DNA from: Arachnia propionica
Lineage (GTDB): Bacteria; Actinomycetota; Actinomycetes; Propionibacteriales; Propionibacteriaceae
Length of the DNA: 54,674 nucleotides
Direction: 5' to 3'
NCBI RefSeq assembly: GCF_003859805.1
Contig: NZ_RQZG01000020.1
Coordinates: 1 to 54,674, forward strand
Shown here piece by piece: positions 25,250 through 35,137 of the stretch. Position numbers and translations under genes: made by a program. Below the pieces are notes generated by a model that saw only the letters and a program-made list of their open reading frames with translations, was not told the DNA's origin and made no database searches. Every line of letters starts with the position of its first letter. Position 1 is the stretch's first letter.

Positions 25250-26947
25250 ATGTGGATCCTGCTGGAGGGCTTCCAACCCTCACTGAACCCGCTGGGGGCC
25301 CAATGGCTCTCGGCACTGGTGGCGCTCATCCCGATCGCCTGCATGCTCATCACGCTGGGCGCGCTCAGGTGGAAGGCACACGTGGCAGGTGCCGTCTCCT
25401 GGGCACTCGCGTTCCTCGTGGCCGTCCTGGCCTTCAAGATGCCCGCCCTCATGGCGCTGTCGACCAGCGTCCACGGTTTCATCTACGGCCTGTTCCCCAT
25501 TGTGTGGATCCTGCTCATGGCGATCTGGATGTACCAGGTGACGGTCATCTCAGGACGCTTCGAGGACCTGCGCAACACCTTCTTCCTCATCAGCGACGAC
25601 CCCCGGGTGCTGGGACTGCTGATCGCCTTCTGCTTCGGTGGTCTGCTGGAGGCCCTGGCCGGTTTCGGGGCTCCCGTCGCCATCACTGCGGTGATGCTCG
25701 TGGCCATCGGTTTCTCCAAGATCCGGGCGGCTCTGATCGCCCTGCTGGCCAACACGGTTCCCGTGGCCTTCGGTGCCGTCGGTCTTCCGGTGCTGATGGC
25801 CGCGAAGACCGGTGGGTTCGGGGACAACGTGCTGGCGATCTCGCCGATCACGGGTCAGATCACCGCGATGCTCTGCCTCGTGGTGCCCTTCCTGCTGCTG
25901 GCGGTCATGGACGGCAAGCAGGGGGTCACGCAGTGCTGGCCCGTCGGGCTCGTCGTCGGCATCACCTTCGGCGTGGTCAAGTGGATCGTCTCGGCCACCC
26001 CGCTGTACAACCTGACCGAGCTCATCGCCGCCGTGGTCACCGTCGGTGTGGCCATCGTCTTCACCCGCGTCTGGAAGGCCCAGGGTGGGGCGGAGGCCAT
26101 CCCCCGCATCGGTCAGGCGGTCGATCCGGAACTGGAGACCGAGCCGGTCGAGGCCCAGGCACCCGACACCTCCAACCTCACCGGCGGCCGCATCTTCATG
26201 GCCCTCGTGCCCTACCTCATGGTCATCGTGATCTTTGGTCTGGCAGCCGTCCCGGCCATCAAGAGCTTCTTGAAGAAGGGGGACATCGCGTTCGCCTGGC
26301 CGGGGCTCGACGGGCTCCTCGACGTGAATGGCGCTGCTTCCTCGCACCAGAGCTACACCTTCGCCTGGGCATCGACCCCGGGCATCCTGCTCGCCCTGGT
26401 GGCGGTGTTGACCGCAGTGGTCTACCGGGTCTCGGTGTCGGACCTGTTCAAGGAGCTGTGGGTCAATGTCAAGAAGATGAAGTTCGCCATGCTGACCATC
26501 GGCTCGGTGGTGGCCCTGGCCTACGTGATGGGCGACTCCGGTCAGACGCTGGCACTCGGCATGTTCTTCGCCGGGGCAGGAGCCATCTACCCATTCTTCG
26601 CGCCTGTGCTCGGCTGGATCGGCACCTATGTCACCGGCTCCGACACCTCGGCCAACATCCTGTTCTCCAACCTCCAGTCCGGTGTGGGTCAGCAGATCGG
26701 TGATGCCTCGGCGCTGGGCGTGGAGAAGATGCGGGCCCTGCTCGTCGGCTCCAATGCCGCCGGCGGTGTCGTGGGCAAGATGATCTCGCCACAGTCCCTC
26801 GCGATCGCCGCCAGCGCAATCGGCCTGGCCGGCAGCGAGTCGGCCATCCTGCGCCGCATCATCGCCTGGAGCTTCATCCTGCTCATCCTGCTCTGCGTGA
26901 TCTCCGGGTTGATGTCCACCCCGGTGCTCAGCTGGCTGCTTCCCTGA
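25250..26947 (+). CDS. lldP: L-lactate permease LldP
   Basis: LldP imports L-lactate (and glycolate) with protons. The 565-residue protein has 12-14 hydrophobic segments and begins MWILLEGFQPSLNPLGAQWL, typical of the lactate permease family. GLLEALAGFGAPVAITAVML and TGSDTSANILFSNLQ are hallmark motifs. The ATG at 25250 is chosen over upstream in-frame codons because it starts the family N-terminus and the region before it holds the operators. It is the first gene of the lldP-lutABC operon. Confidence 0.94.
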   Translation: MWILLEGFQPSLNPLGAQWLSALVALIPIACMLITLGALRWKAHVAGAVSWALAFLVAVLAFKMPALMALSTSVHGFIYGLFPIVWILLMAIWMYQVTVISGRFEDLRNTFFLISDDPRVLGLLIAFCFGGLLEALAGFGAPVAITAVMLVAIGFSKIRAALIALLANTVPVAFGAVGLPVLMAAKTGGFGDNVLAISPITGQITAMLCLVVPFLLLAVMDGKQGVTQCWPVGLVVGITFGVVKWIVSATPLYNLTELIAAVVTVGVAIVFTRVWKAQGGAEAIPRIGQAVDPELETEPVEAQAPDTSNLTGGRIFMALVPYLMVIVIFGLAAVPAIKSFLKKGDIAFAWPGLDGLLDVNGAASSHQSYTFAWASTPGILLALVAVLTAVVYRVSVSDLFKELWVNVKKMKFAMLTIGSVVALAYVMGDSGQTLALGMFFAGAGAIYPFFAPVLGWIGTYVTGSDTSANILFSNLQSGVGQQIGDASALGVEKMRALLVGSNAAGGVVGKMISPQSLAIAASAIGLAGSESAILRRIIAWSFILLILLCVISGLMSTPVLSWLLP

Positions 26948-26984
26948 ACCCCTACTGGACTGCCTCGTCAACAAGGAGAGAGAC

Positions 26985-27743
26985 ATGGCACCTGGAACCG
27001 GAAAGACGGTGGCCCTGTTCGCCACCTGTCTCAACGACACGCTGTTCCCCACCACCCCCATCGCGGTGGTCAAGGTGTTGGAGCGCCTCGGCTGCACGGT
27101 CGTGTTCCCCAAGGAGCAGACCTGCTGTGGGCAGATGCACACCAACACCGGCTACTTCAAGGAGGCCCTGACCTCCGTGAAGAGCTACGCCCGGGCCTTC
27201 GAGGGTTACGACTACATCGTCGGGCCGTCCGGCTCCTGCGTCGGTGCGGTGCGACACCAGCACCCGATGCTCGCCGAACGTGCCGGTGACGCGGGACTGA
27301 AGAAGACCGCGGATGAGCTGGTGAAGCGTTCCTACGACTTCACGGAGTTCCTCGTCGACGTGCTCGGTGTCACCGATGTCGGTGCGTACTTCCCGCACCG
27401 CGTCACCTACCACCCGACCTGCCACTCCGCACGTGTGGCGAAGGTGGGGGACCGGCCCTACCAGCTGCTCCAGGCGGTTCGGGGCATCGATCTGGCACCA
27501 CTGCCCGATGCGGACCAATGCTGCGGCTTCGGTGGGACGTTCTCCGTCAAGAACCCCGATGTCTCCGTCGCGATGGGCTCTGACAAGGCCCGCAACGTCA
27601 AGTCGACGGGCGCGGAGTACGTCGTCACCGGCGACAACGCCTGCCTGATGCACATCACCGGCCTGCTCCACCGGATGAAGGCCGGGGTCAAGCCGATCCA
27701 CCTGGCCGAGATCCTGGCCCACACGGAAGGAGAAGCAGCATGA
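26985..27743 (+). CDS. lutA: L-lactate oxidation Fe-S protein LutA (LldE)
   Basis: LutA is one subunit of the LutABC complex that oxidises L-lactate to pyruvate independently of a flavin lactate dehydrogenase. The 252-residue protein carries two CCG-type cluster motifs, EQTCCGQM and DQCCGFGGTFSVK, as in heterodisulphide-reductase-like subunits. An AAGGAG site precedes the ATG. Its end overlaps lutB as ATGA. Confidence 0.93.
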   Translation: MAPGTGKTVALFATCLNDTLFPTTPIAVVKVLERLGCTVVFPKEQTCCGQMHTNTGYFKEALTSVKSYARAFEGYDYIVGPSGSCVGAVRHQHPMLAERAGDAGLKKTADELVKRSYDFTEFLVDVLGVTDVGAYFPHRVTYHPTCHSARVAKVGDRPYQLLQAVRGIDLAPLPDADQCCGFGGTFSVKNPDVSVAMGSDKARNVKSTGAEYVVTGDNACLMHITGLLHRMKAGVKPIHLAEILAHTEGEAA

Positions 27744-29230
27744 CCGTCACCGAGACTCGCAGGCGACTCACCCCGGCACCACCGTCCGGCACCTATCTGG
27801 GGATGCCCGCCTTCCCGAAGGCCGTCAAGAGTGCACTGGACAACCAGCAGCTGCGCAAGAACCTCCACCACGCCACCTCCGTGATCCGTGCCAAGCGGGC
27901 CACTCGCGCCTCAGAGGTGGCGAACTGGGAGGAACTGCGCGAGGCCGGGGAGCAGATCAAGAACCGGGTGGGGCGGCACCTCGACCAGTACCTGATCCAG
28001 GCCGAGGCCGCCATGACCGCCGCCGGCATCAAGGTCCACTGGGCCCGCGACGCCGAGGAGGCGAACCGGATCGTCATCGACCTGGTGCGCAGCAAGAACA
28101 CCCAGGAGGTGGTCAAGATCAAGTCGATGGCCACCCAGGAGATCGACCTCAACGAGGCCCTGGAGGAGGCAGGGATCGCCTCCTGGGAGACCGATCTGGC
28201 CGAGCTCATCGTCCAGCTGGGCCACGACCGGCCGTCCCACATCCTCGTGCCGGCCATCCACCGCAACCGCTCCGAGGTCCGGGAGATCTTCCTGGAGGAG
28301 ATGGGACAGTGGGGCACCCCCGCACCCGAGGGCATCAGTGACAACCCGCCGGAACTGGCGGGCGCGGCCCGCACGCACCTCAGGGAGAAGTTCCTGCGCG
28401 CCAAGGTGGCCGTCTCGGGCGGCAACTTCATCGTCGCGGAGACGGGCTCGCTGGTCATCGTCGAGTCCGAGGGCAACGGACGCATGTGTCTGACCCTGCC
28501 GGAGACCCTCATCTCCGTGGTGGGCATCGAGAAGCTCGTGCCGACCTTCGAGGACCTCGAGGTGTTCCTGCGGCTGCTGCCGCGAAGCTCCACCGGTGAG
28601 CGGATGAACCCGTACACCTCCATCTGGACCGGTGTCACCCCCGGCGACGGCCCGCAGGACCTGCACGTCGTGCTCCTCGACAACGGCCGCACCAAGGTGC
28701 TCTCCGACCCGGTGGGTCGGGAGGCGCTGCGCTGCATCCGCTGCTCGGCGTGCATGAACGTGTGCCCCGTCTACGAGCGGGTCGGAGGGCACTCCTACGG
28801 CTCGGTCTACCCCGGCCCCATCGGCGCCATCCTCACCCCTCAGTTGCGAGGGGTCGCCTCCGATGTCGACAAGTCCCTGCCCTACGCCTCCACGTTGTGC
28901 GGTGCCTGCAATGACGTGTGTCCGGTGAAGATCCCGATCTCGGACATCCTGGTCCACATGCGCAACAAGGTGGTGCAGAAGAAGACCGCACATCGCCCGA
29001 CGGTCGAGTCGCTGATCTTCAAGGTGGTGGCCTGGATCTTCGCGAAGGGACGCAACCTGGCCTTCATCCAGTTCTTCAGCAAGATGGCGGGACGACTGTT
29101 CCGCAAACGGTCCCACTTCGGTCCACTGCCATGGCCGGCCTCCGGGTGGAGCAATGCCCGTGACCTGCCCGTACCACCGAAACAGACCTTCCGTGACTGG
29201 TGGAAGGAACGAGAGGAGGCCTCGAAGTGA
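27740..29230 (+). CDS. lutB: L-lactate oxidation Fe-S/LUD protein LutB (LldF)
   Basis: This 496-residue subunit joins an N-terminal LUD domain (about residues 75-310) to a ferredoxin-like domain with two [4Fe-4S] motifs: CIRCSACMNVCPVY (about 332-345) and CGACNDVCPVKIP (about 384-396). The C-terminal tail (to 496) is basic, as in other LutB proteins. It would pass electrons from lactate to the respiratory chain. The lutA and lutC overlaps show a tight operon. Confidence 0.94.
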   Translation: MTVTETRRRLTPAPPSGTYLGMPAFPKAVKSALDNQQLRKNLHHATSVIRAKRATRASEVANWEELREAGEQIKNRVGRHLDQYLIQAEAAMTAAGIKVHWARDAEEANRIVIDLVRSKNTQEVVKIKSMATQEIDLNEALEEAGIASWETDLAELIVQLGHDRPSHILVPAIHRNRSEVREIFLEEMGQWGTPAPEGISDNPPELAGAARTHLREKFLRAKVAVSGGNFIVAETGSLVIVESEGNGRMCLTLPETLISVVGIEKLVPTFEDLEVFLRLLPRSSTGERMNPYTSIWTGVTPGDGPQDLHVVLLDNGRTKVLSDPVGREALRCIRCSACMNVCPVYERVGGHSYGSVYPGPIGAILTPQLRGVASDVDKSLPYASTLCGACNDVCPVKIPISDILVHMRNKVVQKKTAHRPTVESLIFKVVAWIFAKGRNLAFIQFFSKMAGRLFRKRSHFGPLPWPASGWSNARDLPVPPKQTFRDWWKEREEASK

Positions 29231-29877
29231 GCGCACGTGAGGAGATCCTGGCCCGGATCCGTGAGGCCACCAAGGACATCAAGGAGAAGGACCCGGTCAA
29301 GGACGTCCCCGTCACCTGGGCCTACGACCAGCCCACCCCGCTGGAGGACGTCCTGGAGACCTTCGTCGAGAACATCCTCGACTACAAGGCCCGCATCACC
29401 CGCACCCCGGCCTCGGGCACGGGTGAGGCCATCGTCACCGCCCTGAAGGAACTGGGGGCACGCACCGTCGTGATCCCCGACGGTGCCCCTCAGGGCTGGG
29501 TCGATGCCGTGACGGTGGCGGGTCTGGAGGTGGTGCGCGACACCCAGCTGAGCCACCAGCAGCTCAACGACATCGACGCGGTGCTCACCGGCTCCGCGGT
29601 CTCGATGGCGGAGACCGGGACCATCGCGCTGGACCACTCGGCTGACCAGGGACGGCGTGCCCTGACGCTGGTCCCGGACCGTCACGTGTGCGTGGTTCGT
29701 GCCGAGACGGTGGTCTCGGACGTCCCCGAAGCGGTCCACCGGTTGAAGCCCGCCGTCGTCGCCGGTCAGCCCGTCACCTGGATCAGTGGCGGCTCGGCGA
29801 CCAGTGACATCGAGCTGAGCCGGGTCGAGGGAGTGCACGGACCCCGGCAGCTGTACGTCGTGCTCGAGGAGGGCTGA
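29227..29877 (+). CDS. lutC: L-lactate utilisation LUD protein LutC (LldG)
   Basis: The 216-residue third subunit of the LutABC complex has a LUD (DUF162) domain, with GTGEAIVTALKELGARTVVIPDG and the conserved TGSAVSMAETGTIALDHS and HVCVVRAETVV segments. GTG 29227 overlaps the lutB stop (GTGA). A strong terminator follows. Confidence 0.92.
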   Translation: MSAREEILARIREATKDIKEKDPVKDVPVTWAYDQPTPLEDVLETFVENILDYKARITRTPASGTGEAIVTALKELGARTVVIPDGAPQGWVDAVTVAGLEVVRDTQLSHQQLNDIDAVLTGSAVSMAETGTIALDHSADQGRRALTLVPDRHVCVVRAETVVSDVPEAVHRLKPAVVAGQPVTWISGGSATSDIELSRVEGVHGPRQLYVVLEEG

Positions 29878-29886
29878 GACGCTCGG

Positions 29887-29926
29887 ACGAACGCCGCCCG
29901 GTACGACCGTACCGGGCGGCGTTCGT
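29887..29926 (+). terminator. Terminator hairpin of the lldP-lutABC operon
   Basis: A perfect 18-bp stem (29887-29904 with 29909-29926, arms ACGAACGCCGCCCGGTAC and its complement) has a 4-nt loop GACC. It lies 9 bp after the lutC stop. No T-tract follows, as often in high-GC actinobacteria. Confidence 0.85.
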
Positions 29927-29970
29927 GCATGCGGGTGCGAGTGAGGTCCGCGCCAGCTAACGTATGGGCC

Positions 29971-30873
29971 GTGAATCGTGGAAACCGCATCGTGGCCATC
30001 GGCAACTTCGATGGTGTCCACCGTGGTCATCAGAGCGTCCTGCAGGCCGAGCGTGGTGATGACGAGCTCGTCGTCATCACCTTCTGGCCACACCCGTTGA
30101 CGGTGCTTCGCCCGGAGGCCGCGCCGAAACTCGTGACCGGTCTCGAGCAACGCATCGATCTGCTCAAGGCTGCGGGAGCACGTGAGGTGCGGGTGGTGCG
30201 CTTCGACGAGAAGGTGGCCGCGATGAGTCCCGAGGAGTTCGTCGAGCGGTTCGTGGTGCCCCTGGAACCACGGGTGGTGGTGGTGGGGGAGAACTTCCGG
30301 TTCGGGCACCGGGCCGCAGGCGATGTCGCTGCCCTGCGTGAGCTGGCCGCCGGACGTTTCGAGGTCCGTGCCCTCGAGCTCGCGGCCCTCCATGAGCAGA
30401 CCACGTGCTCCAGCCTGATCCGCAGCGCCCTGGACTCCGGGGACGTCGAACTGGTGGCCGAGCACCTCGGTCGTTGGTTCCGGTTCAGCGGGGTCGTGGT
30501 GGTCGGCGACCAGCGGGGACGGGAGCTGGGGTTCCCCACCGCGAACCTCATCGTCCCGGATGAGATGGTGGTGCCTGCCGACGGTGTCTACGCGGGGTGG
30601 CTGACCCCCCGGGGAGGGGAGCGACTGCCCGCGGCGATCTCCGTCGGCTCGAACCCGACCTTCGAGGGCGTCGACCGTCGGGTGGAGACCCATGTCCTGG
30701 ACCGGGTGGACCTGGAGCTGTACGGGGTGCACATCGACGTGGACTTCGTGGCCAGACTGCGCGGTCAGGTGCGTTTCGACGGGGTCGAGCAGTTGATCGA
30801 CCAGATGCAGCTCGACGTCGCGGAGTGCCGCAGGCTCCTCGGACTGTCGGAGGCGGGTCCGGTCAGCTCGTGA
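29971..30873 (+). CDS. ribF: Bifunctional riboflavin kinase/FAD synthetase RibF
   Basis: RibF phosphorylates riboflavin to FMN and adenylates it to FAD. The 300-residue enzyme has the N-terminal nucleotidyltransferase (VAIGNFDGVHRGHQSVL with the HxGH-like motif, FRFGHRAAGD, TTCSSLIRSAL) and the C-terminal kinase domain (RGRELGFPTANL, DGVYAGWL, SVGSNPTF). The GTG at 29971 has TAACGT (29958-29963) 7 nt upstream, so it is probably leaderless; the upstream in-frame GTG region includes the terminator edge. It ends inside the convergent GNAT gene (11-nt overlap). Confidence 0.95.
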   Translation: MNRGNRIVAIGNFDGVHRGHQSVLQAERGDDELVVITFWPHPLTVLRPEAAPKLVTGLEQRIDLLKAAGAREVRVVRFDEKVAAMSPEEFVERFVVPLEPRVVVVGENFRFGHRAAGDVAALRELAAGRFEVRALELAALHEQTTCSSLIRSALDSGDVELVAEHLGRWFRFSGVVVVGDQRGRELGFPTANLIVPDEMVVPADGVYAGWLTPRGGERLPAAISVGSNPTFEGVDRRVETHVLDRVDLELYGVHIDVDFVARLRGQVRFDGVEQLIDQMQLDVAECRRLLGLSEAGPVSS

Positions 30874-31342
30874 ACAGGGACTTCCTGTAGATCGCGTAGT
30901 GGCGGCTGGGTTCCAGGCCCTCGACGACCTGGGGCACCTCGGGGGTCTCCACCAGGATGTGCTCCCCGGTGGGCAGGTAGTCCAGCGACACGTAGAGCGG
31001 GATCGCCTTCTCGTTGTTGGGGTCCACCGCCAGGTGGACCTCGCGGTACCCGGCGGAGCGGGCCTGGTCCTCGACCCAGGAGGTCAGGGCGCGTCCGGCA
31101 CCGCGACGACGTGCCCGGGGCTGGACGAACATGTTGCGCAGCTCGGGCACCAGGGCCTCGGGGCCGAAGTCGAGCAGGGCCGTACCGAGCAGTTCCTCAC
31201 CCTCGACGGCGACGGCGAAGATCAGGGTTCCGGCCCTGGCGGCAGCGAAGTGCTCGTCGACCAGGCCGAGTTCCGGGCGCACCTGCTGTTCCCGCAGCGC
31301 GGGCAGGTCGGCTTCGGTGACGGGGCGGACGATGACGGCCAT
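30863..31342 (-). CDS. GNAT family N-acetyltransferase
   Basis: The 159-residue protein is a compact single-domain GNAT: MFVQPRARRRGAGRALTSWVEDQARSAG is the acetyl-CoA-binding motif, and VHLAVDPNNEKAIPLYVSLDY the closing strands. The acceptor is unknown. The ATG at 31342 is preferred to 31396 because it starts the fold (VIVRPVTEADLPALREQ) and AGAGGA lies 8 nt upstream. Confidence 0.85.
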   Translation of the reverse strand: MAVIVRPVTEADLPALREQQVRPELGLVDEHFAAARAGTLIFAVAVEGEELLGTALLDFGPEALVPELRNMFVQPRARRRGAGRALTSWVEDQARSAGYREVHLAVDPNNEKAIPLYVSLDYLPTGEHILVETPEVPQVVEGLEPSRHYAIYRKSLFTS

Positions 31343-31420
31343 GGCAGGGTCCTCTCGTGTGGAGCGAATAGCCGTCACCTTAGCGTCTGTCCTCATCGGG
31401 GTCAGCCGGATGGGCGACGA

Positions 31421-31450
31421 TTGGGTGCCAGCGGCATCCGGTGATAGTCT
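31421..31450 (+). promoter_or_regulatory. rpsO promoter
   Basis: TTGGGT (31421-31426) and TAGTCT (31445-31450) are separated by 18 nt, 90 nt upstream of rpsO. This is one of the better sigma-70-type matches in the window. Confidence 0.5.
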
Positions 31451-31539
31451 GTCGTAGTTGCCGTAGATCGGCCACGGTCTTGTAAGAGCCCCGACAGCAC
31501 CCGCGACGGGGGCGCCGTGCAGCGAACCGGAAGGAGCCC

Positions 31540-31809
31540 ATGGACATGGATGCTGCCGAGAAGAAGAAGATCATCGAAGAGTACGCCAAGACCCCGGGTG
31601 ACACCGGATCGCCGGACGTGCAGATCGCCCTGCTGACCAAGCGGATCTCCCACCTGACGGAGCACCTCAAGGTCCACAAGGGTGACCACCACAGCCGTCG
31701 TGGTCTGATGCTGATGGTCGGCCAGCGCCGCCGTCTGCTCAACTACGTGGCCCGTGAGGACGTCGAGCACTACCGCGAGCTCATCGCCCGCCTCGGCCTG
31801 CGTCGTTGA
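31540..31809 (+). CDS. rpsO: 30S ribosomal protein S15
   Basis: S15 is a primary 16S rRNA-binding protein of the platform. The 89-residue product has exactly the family length and the signatures [26 protein letters not shown] and [20 protein letters not shown] lies 5 nt before the ATG; ATG 31546 is a weaker alternative. It lies upstream of pnp, as is usual. Confidence 0.97.
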   Translation: MDMDAAEKKKIIEEYAKTPGDTGSPDVQIALLTKRISHLTEHLKVHKGDHHSRRGLMLMVGQRRRLLNYVAREDVEHYRELIARLGLRR

Positions 31810-31836
31810 TCTGAGCATCTCCTCAGCACCTGAAGT

Positions 31837-31862
31837 GGCAGCCCCACCCTCGTGGGGCTGCC
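31837..31862 (+). terminator. rpsO terminator hairpin
   Basis: GGCAGCCCCAC (31837-31847) and GTGGGGCTGCC (31852-31862) form a perfect 11-bp stem with a 4-nt loop, 27 bp after the rpsO stop. It separates rpsO from a possible pnp promoter (TAGGAT, 31889-31894). Confidence 0.75.
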
Positions 31863-32069
31863 GCTCGTGCATTCTGACGGGAAACCGGTAGGATTTCCGT
31901 TGAACAATTCCACGTCAAATCGTCTCAGCTGCTCGCCAGGAGGTCTCACCTGGTCCTCGGTAGTGGCTCTCGGGTCCGGTGACGGCCCCGCGCGCCTCGA
32001 TCGAAGGCCGGTGGAACTGGCGGCCTGGCCGTGACCTGCGGGCAGCCAAACCACCGAAAGGAGCCAGCT

Positions 32070-34280
32070 TTGTCCATGGAAGGACCTGGTCTCGAATACA
32101 CCGAAGCCGTCATCGACAACGGCAAGTACGGTCGTCACGTCATTCGTTTCGAATCCGGCATCCTCGCCCAGCAGGCCGATGGATCCGCGGCCGTGTACCT
32201 GGACGGCGACACGATGTTGCTCGCCGCGACGACCGCGGCCAAGGCGCCGCGTGACGCCATCGACTTCTTCCCGCTCACCGTCGACATCGAGGAGCGGATG
32301 TATGCTGCCGGGCGCATCCCCGGCTCGTTCTTCCGTCGCGAGGGACGCCCCGGCGAGGCCGCCATCCTGGCTGCCCGGCTCATCGACCGACCCCTGCGTC
32401 CTGCCTTCGTCAAGGGGCTGCGCAACGAGGTCCAGGTCATCGTCGACGTCCTGTCGCTGAACCCGAAGCACTACTACGATGTCGTGGCCATCAACGCGGC
32501 CTCGATGTCCACCACGCTGGCCGGGCTGCCGTTCTCCGGTCCCATCGGTGGTATCCGCATCGCCCTGATCGACGAGACCTGGGTGTGCTTCCCGACGGTC
32601 GAGCAGGTGGCCCGTTCCTCCTTCCAGATGGTGGTCGCGGGGCGGGTGCTGGCCGACGGCGACGTGGCGATCATGATGGTCGAGGCCGGTGGTACCGAGG
32701 CCACCTGGGAGAACGTCCGCGCCGGGAAGACCGCGCCCACCGAGGAGGTCGTCGGCCAGGGGCTGGAGGCCGCGAAGCCGTTCATCAAGATCCTCTGTGA
32801 CGCCCAGTCGGAGCTGAAGGCCAAGCTGCCGAAGGAGACCTACGACTTCCCGGTCTTCCGCGACTACGAGGACGATGTCTTCGCCGCCGTCGAGGAATTG
32901 GCCTCGACGAGGATCGCCGAGGCCATGCAGATCCCCGGCAAACAGGACCGGGACGAGGCCACCCACGCCATCCGCGCCGATGTCACCGAGCAGCTCGCGG
33001 AGAGGTTCGAGGATCGGGGCAACGAGATCTCAGCTGCGTTGAAGTCGTTGACGAAGCAGATCGTGCGTCACCGCACCCTCACCGAGGGGATTCGCATCGA
33101 CGGACGCGGCACCCGGGACATCCGTACCCTGTCGGCGGAGGTCGCTGTCATCCCCCGGGTCCACGGTTCGGCCCTGTTCCAGCGTGGCGAGACCCAGATC
33201 CTCGGTGTCTCGACACTCAACATGCTGGACCTGGAACAGAAGATCGACTCCCTGTCCCCGGAGACGACCAAGCGCTACATGCACAACTACAACTTCCCGC
33301 CGTTCTCGACGGGTGAGACGGGACGCGTCGGTTCCCCGAAGCGTCGTGAGATCGGTCACGGGGCACTGGCGGAGCGGGCCCTGTTCCCGGTGCTGCCGAC
33401 CCGTGAGGAGTTCCCCTACGCCATCCGTCAGGTCTCCGAGGCACTGGGGTCGAACGGTTCCACCTCGATGGGGTCGGTGTGCGCCTCGACGTTGTCCCTG
33501 CTCAATGCGGGCGTCCCGCTGAAGGCTCCCGTCGCCGGCATCGCCATGGGTCTGATGAGCGAGGAGATCGACGGTGAGACGAAGTACGTGGCGCTCACCG
33601 ACATCCTGGGGGCCGAGGACGCCCTGGGTGACATGGACTTCAAGGTGGCCGGCACCAAGGACTTCGTGACGGCGTTGCAGCTCGACACGAAACTCAACGG
33701 CATTCCCGCGGCTGAGCTGCAGAAGGCACTGCTCCAGGCCCGCGAGGCCCGCCACACCCTGCTCGAGGTGATGGGTGAGGCCATCGACACCCCGGATGAG
33801 ATGAGCCCGTACGCTCCGCGCATCGTGACCATCCGCATCCCGGTGGACAAGATCGGTGAGGTCATCGGCCCCAAGGGCAAGGTCATCAACCAGATCCAGG
33901 ACGACACGGGCGCGAACATCGCCATCGAGGACGACGGCACGATCTACGTCGGGGCCGAGACCGGCGAGGCCGCGGAGGCCGCCGTCGCCGCGATCAACGC
34001 GATCGCGAACCCGCACCTGCCGGAGAAGGGCGAGCGTTACCTCGGCACGGTGGTGAAGATCACCACGTTCGGCGCCTTCGTCTCGCTGCTGCCCGGCAAG
34101 GACGGTCTGCTGCACATCAGCAAGCTGCGTGCCCTGGCCGGTGGCAAGCGGGTGGAGGACGTCGAGGACGTGGTCTCGGTCGGTCAGAAGCTGCAGGTGG
34201 AGATCTCCGAGATCGACGACCGCGGCAAGCTGAGCCTGATCCCCGTGGTGGAGGAGTCCGAGGACTCCGAGAAGGAATGA
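32070..34280 (+). CDS. pnp: Polyribonucleotide nucleotidyltransferase (PNPase)
   Basis: PNPase degrades RNA 3'-5' with phosphate and can add tails. The 736-residue protein has two RNase PH domains (the first from [20 protein letters not shown]; the second with [13 protein letters not shown] and [14 protein letters not shown]), a KH domain ([19 protein letters not shown]) and a C-terminal S1 domain ([20 protein letters not shown]). I choose TTG 32070 because AAAGGAG (32057-32063) lies 6 nt upstream; ATG 32076 is 12 nt away. The 200-nt leader has small hairpins (32006-32025) that could be autoregulatory, as in other bacteria. Confidence 0.95.
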   Translation: MSMEGPGLEYTEAVIDNGKYGRHVIRFESGILAQQADGSAAVYLDGDTMLLAATTAAKAPRDAIDFFPLTVDIEERMYAAGRIPGSFFRREGRPGEAAILAARLIDRPLRPAFVKGLRNEVQVIVDVLSLNPKHYYDVVAINAASMSTTLAGLPFSGPIGGIRIALIDETWVCFPTVEQVARSSFQMVVAGRVLADGDVAIMMVEAGGTEATWENVRAGKTAPTEEVVGQGLEAAKPFIKILCDAQSELKAKLPKETYDFPVFRDYEDDVFAAVEELASTRIAEAMQIPGKQDRDEATHAIRADVTEQLAERFEDRGNEISAALKSLTKQIVRHRTLTEGIRIDGRGTRDIRTLSAEVAVIPRVHGSALFQRGETQILGVSTLNMLDLEQKIDSLSPETTKRYMHNYNFPPFSTGETGRVGSPKRREIGHGALAERALFPVLPTREEFPYAIRQVSEALGSNGSTSMGSVCASTLSLLNAGVPLKAPVAGIAMGLMSEEIDGETKYVALTDILGAEDALGDMDFKVAGTKDFVTALQLDTKLNGIPAAELQKALLQAREARHTLLEVMGEAIDTPDEMSPYAPRIVTIRIPVDKIGEVIGPKGKVINQIQDDTGANIAIEDDGTIYVGAETGEAAEAAVAAINAIANPHLPEKGERYLGTVVKITTFGAFVSLLPGKDGLLHISKLRALAGGKRVEDVEDVVSVGQKLQVEISEIDDRGKLSLIPVVEESEDSEKE

Positions 34281-34292
34281 CGGTGTGACAGT

Positions 34293-34324
34293 GACGGCCG
34301 GGAGCGGGTGCGCTCCCGGCCGTC
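34293..34324 (+). terminator. pnp terminator hairpin
   Basis: GACGGCCGGGAGCG (34293-34306) and CGCTCCCGGCCGTC (34311-34324) form a perfect 14-bp stem with the 4-nt loop GGTG, 12 bp after the pnp stop. Confidence 0.8.
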
Positions 34325-34396
34325 CTGCCTGTTCGGGTCCTGTGAGCCGTGAAAACTGGTTGACTGGTGCCCTGTCGATGATGGAAGGGAAGACAG

Positions 34397-35137
34397 ATGG
34401 ACAAAATCCTGGTCGGGATCTTCGGCTCGAGTGGACGGATGGGCTCGGAGGTGGTGCGGGCCGTGACCCAGGCACCGGACATGAATGCCATCGCCGGGGT
34501 GGACATCGGTGAGCCCCGTGAACAGATCGGCCGGGCCCAGGTGGCGGTGGACTTCACCCACCCGGACTCGGTGATGGGCAACATCGAGTGGTGCCTCGGA
34601 CGGGGAATCAGCATGGTCATCGGCACCACGGGGTTCACCCCGGAGCGATTGGACCGGGTCCGGGAACTGTGCGCGGCGCATCCCGAGGTGGGAGTGCTCA
34701 TCGCGTCGAACTTCTCCATCGGGGCGGTGCTGATGATGCAGTTCGCGGCGAAGGCGGCACCGTTCTACCCGAGTGTGGAGATCGTTGAGCTGCACCACCC
34801 GAACAAGGCTGATGCGCCGTCGGGTACGGCGACCTCGACGGCGCAGGGGGTCGCGGCTGCACGTGAGGCGGCGGGGATGGGCCCGGTGCCCGATGCCACG
34901 GTCCACGACGACGGTGCCCGGGGAGCCGTGGTGGATGGCATCCATGTCCACGGGGTGCGGTTGATGGGGCTCGTCGCCCATCAGGAGGTGTTGCTGGGCA
35001 CGGCGGGGGAGACCCTCACCATCCGGCACGACAGCTACGACCGGGCCAGTTTCATGCCCGGGGTGCTGGCCGGGATCCGGCACGTCATCGCCCATCCGGG
35101 CCTGACGGTGGGGATGGAGTCAGTCCTCGGGCTCTGA
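34397..35137 (+). CDS. dapB: 4-hydroxy-tetrahydrodipicolinate reductase DapB
   Basis: DapB reduces HTPA to tetrahydrodipicolinate with NAD(P)H in lysine and diaminopimelate synthesis. The 246-residue enzyme opens with the Rossmann motif VGIFGSSGRMGSEV and contains IGTTGFTPERLDRVRELC, the catalytic ELHHPNKADAPSGTA (His-His and Lys) and the C-terminal SFMPGVLAGIRHV. Length fits the short actinobacterial form. AAGGGAA precedes the ATG. It converges on the GNAT gene with an 18-nt overlap. Confidence 0.95.
   Translation: MDKILVGIFGSSGRMGSEVVRAVTQAPDMNAIAGVDIGEPREQIGRAQVAVDFTHPDSVMGNIEWCLGRGISMVIGTTGFTPERLDRVRELCAAHPEVGVLIASNFSIGAVLMMQFAAKAAPFYPSVEIVELHHPNKADAPSGTATSTAQGVAAAREAAGMGPVPDATVHDDGARGAVVDGIHVHGVRLMGLVAHQEVLLGTAGETLTIRHDSYDRASFMPGVLAGIRHVIAHPGLTVGMESVLGL

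Noticed and set aside
28882-30732. A 616-codon frame antisense to lutBC and ribF
   Set aside because: It spans three conserved genes and a terminator and has no protein-like pattern.
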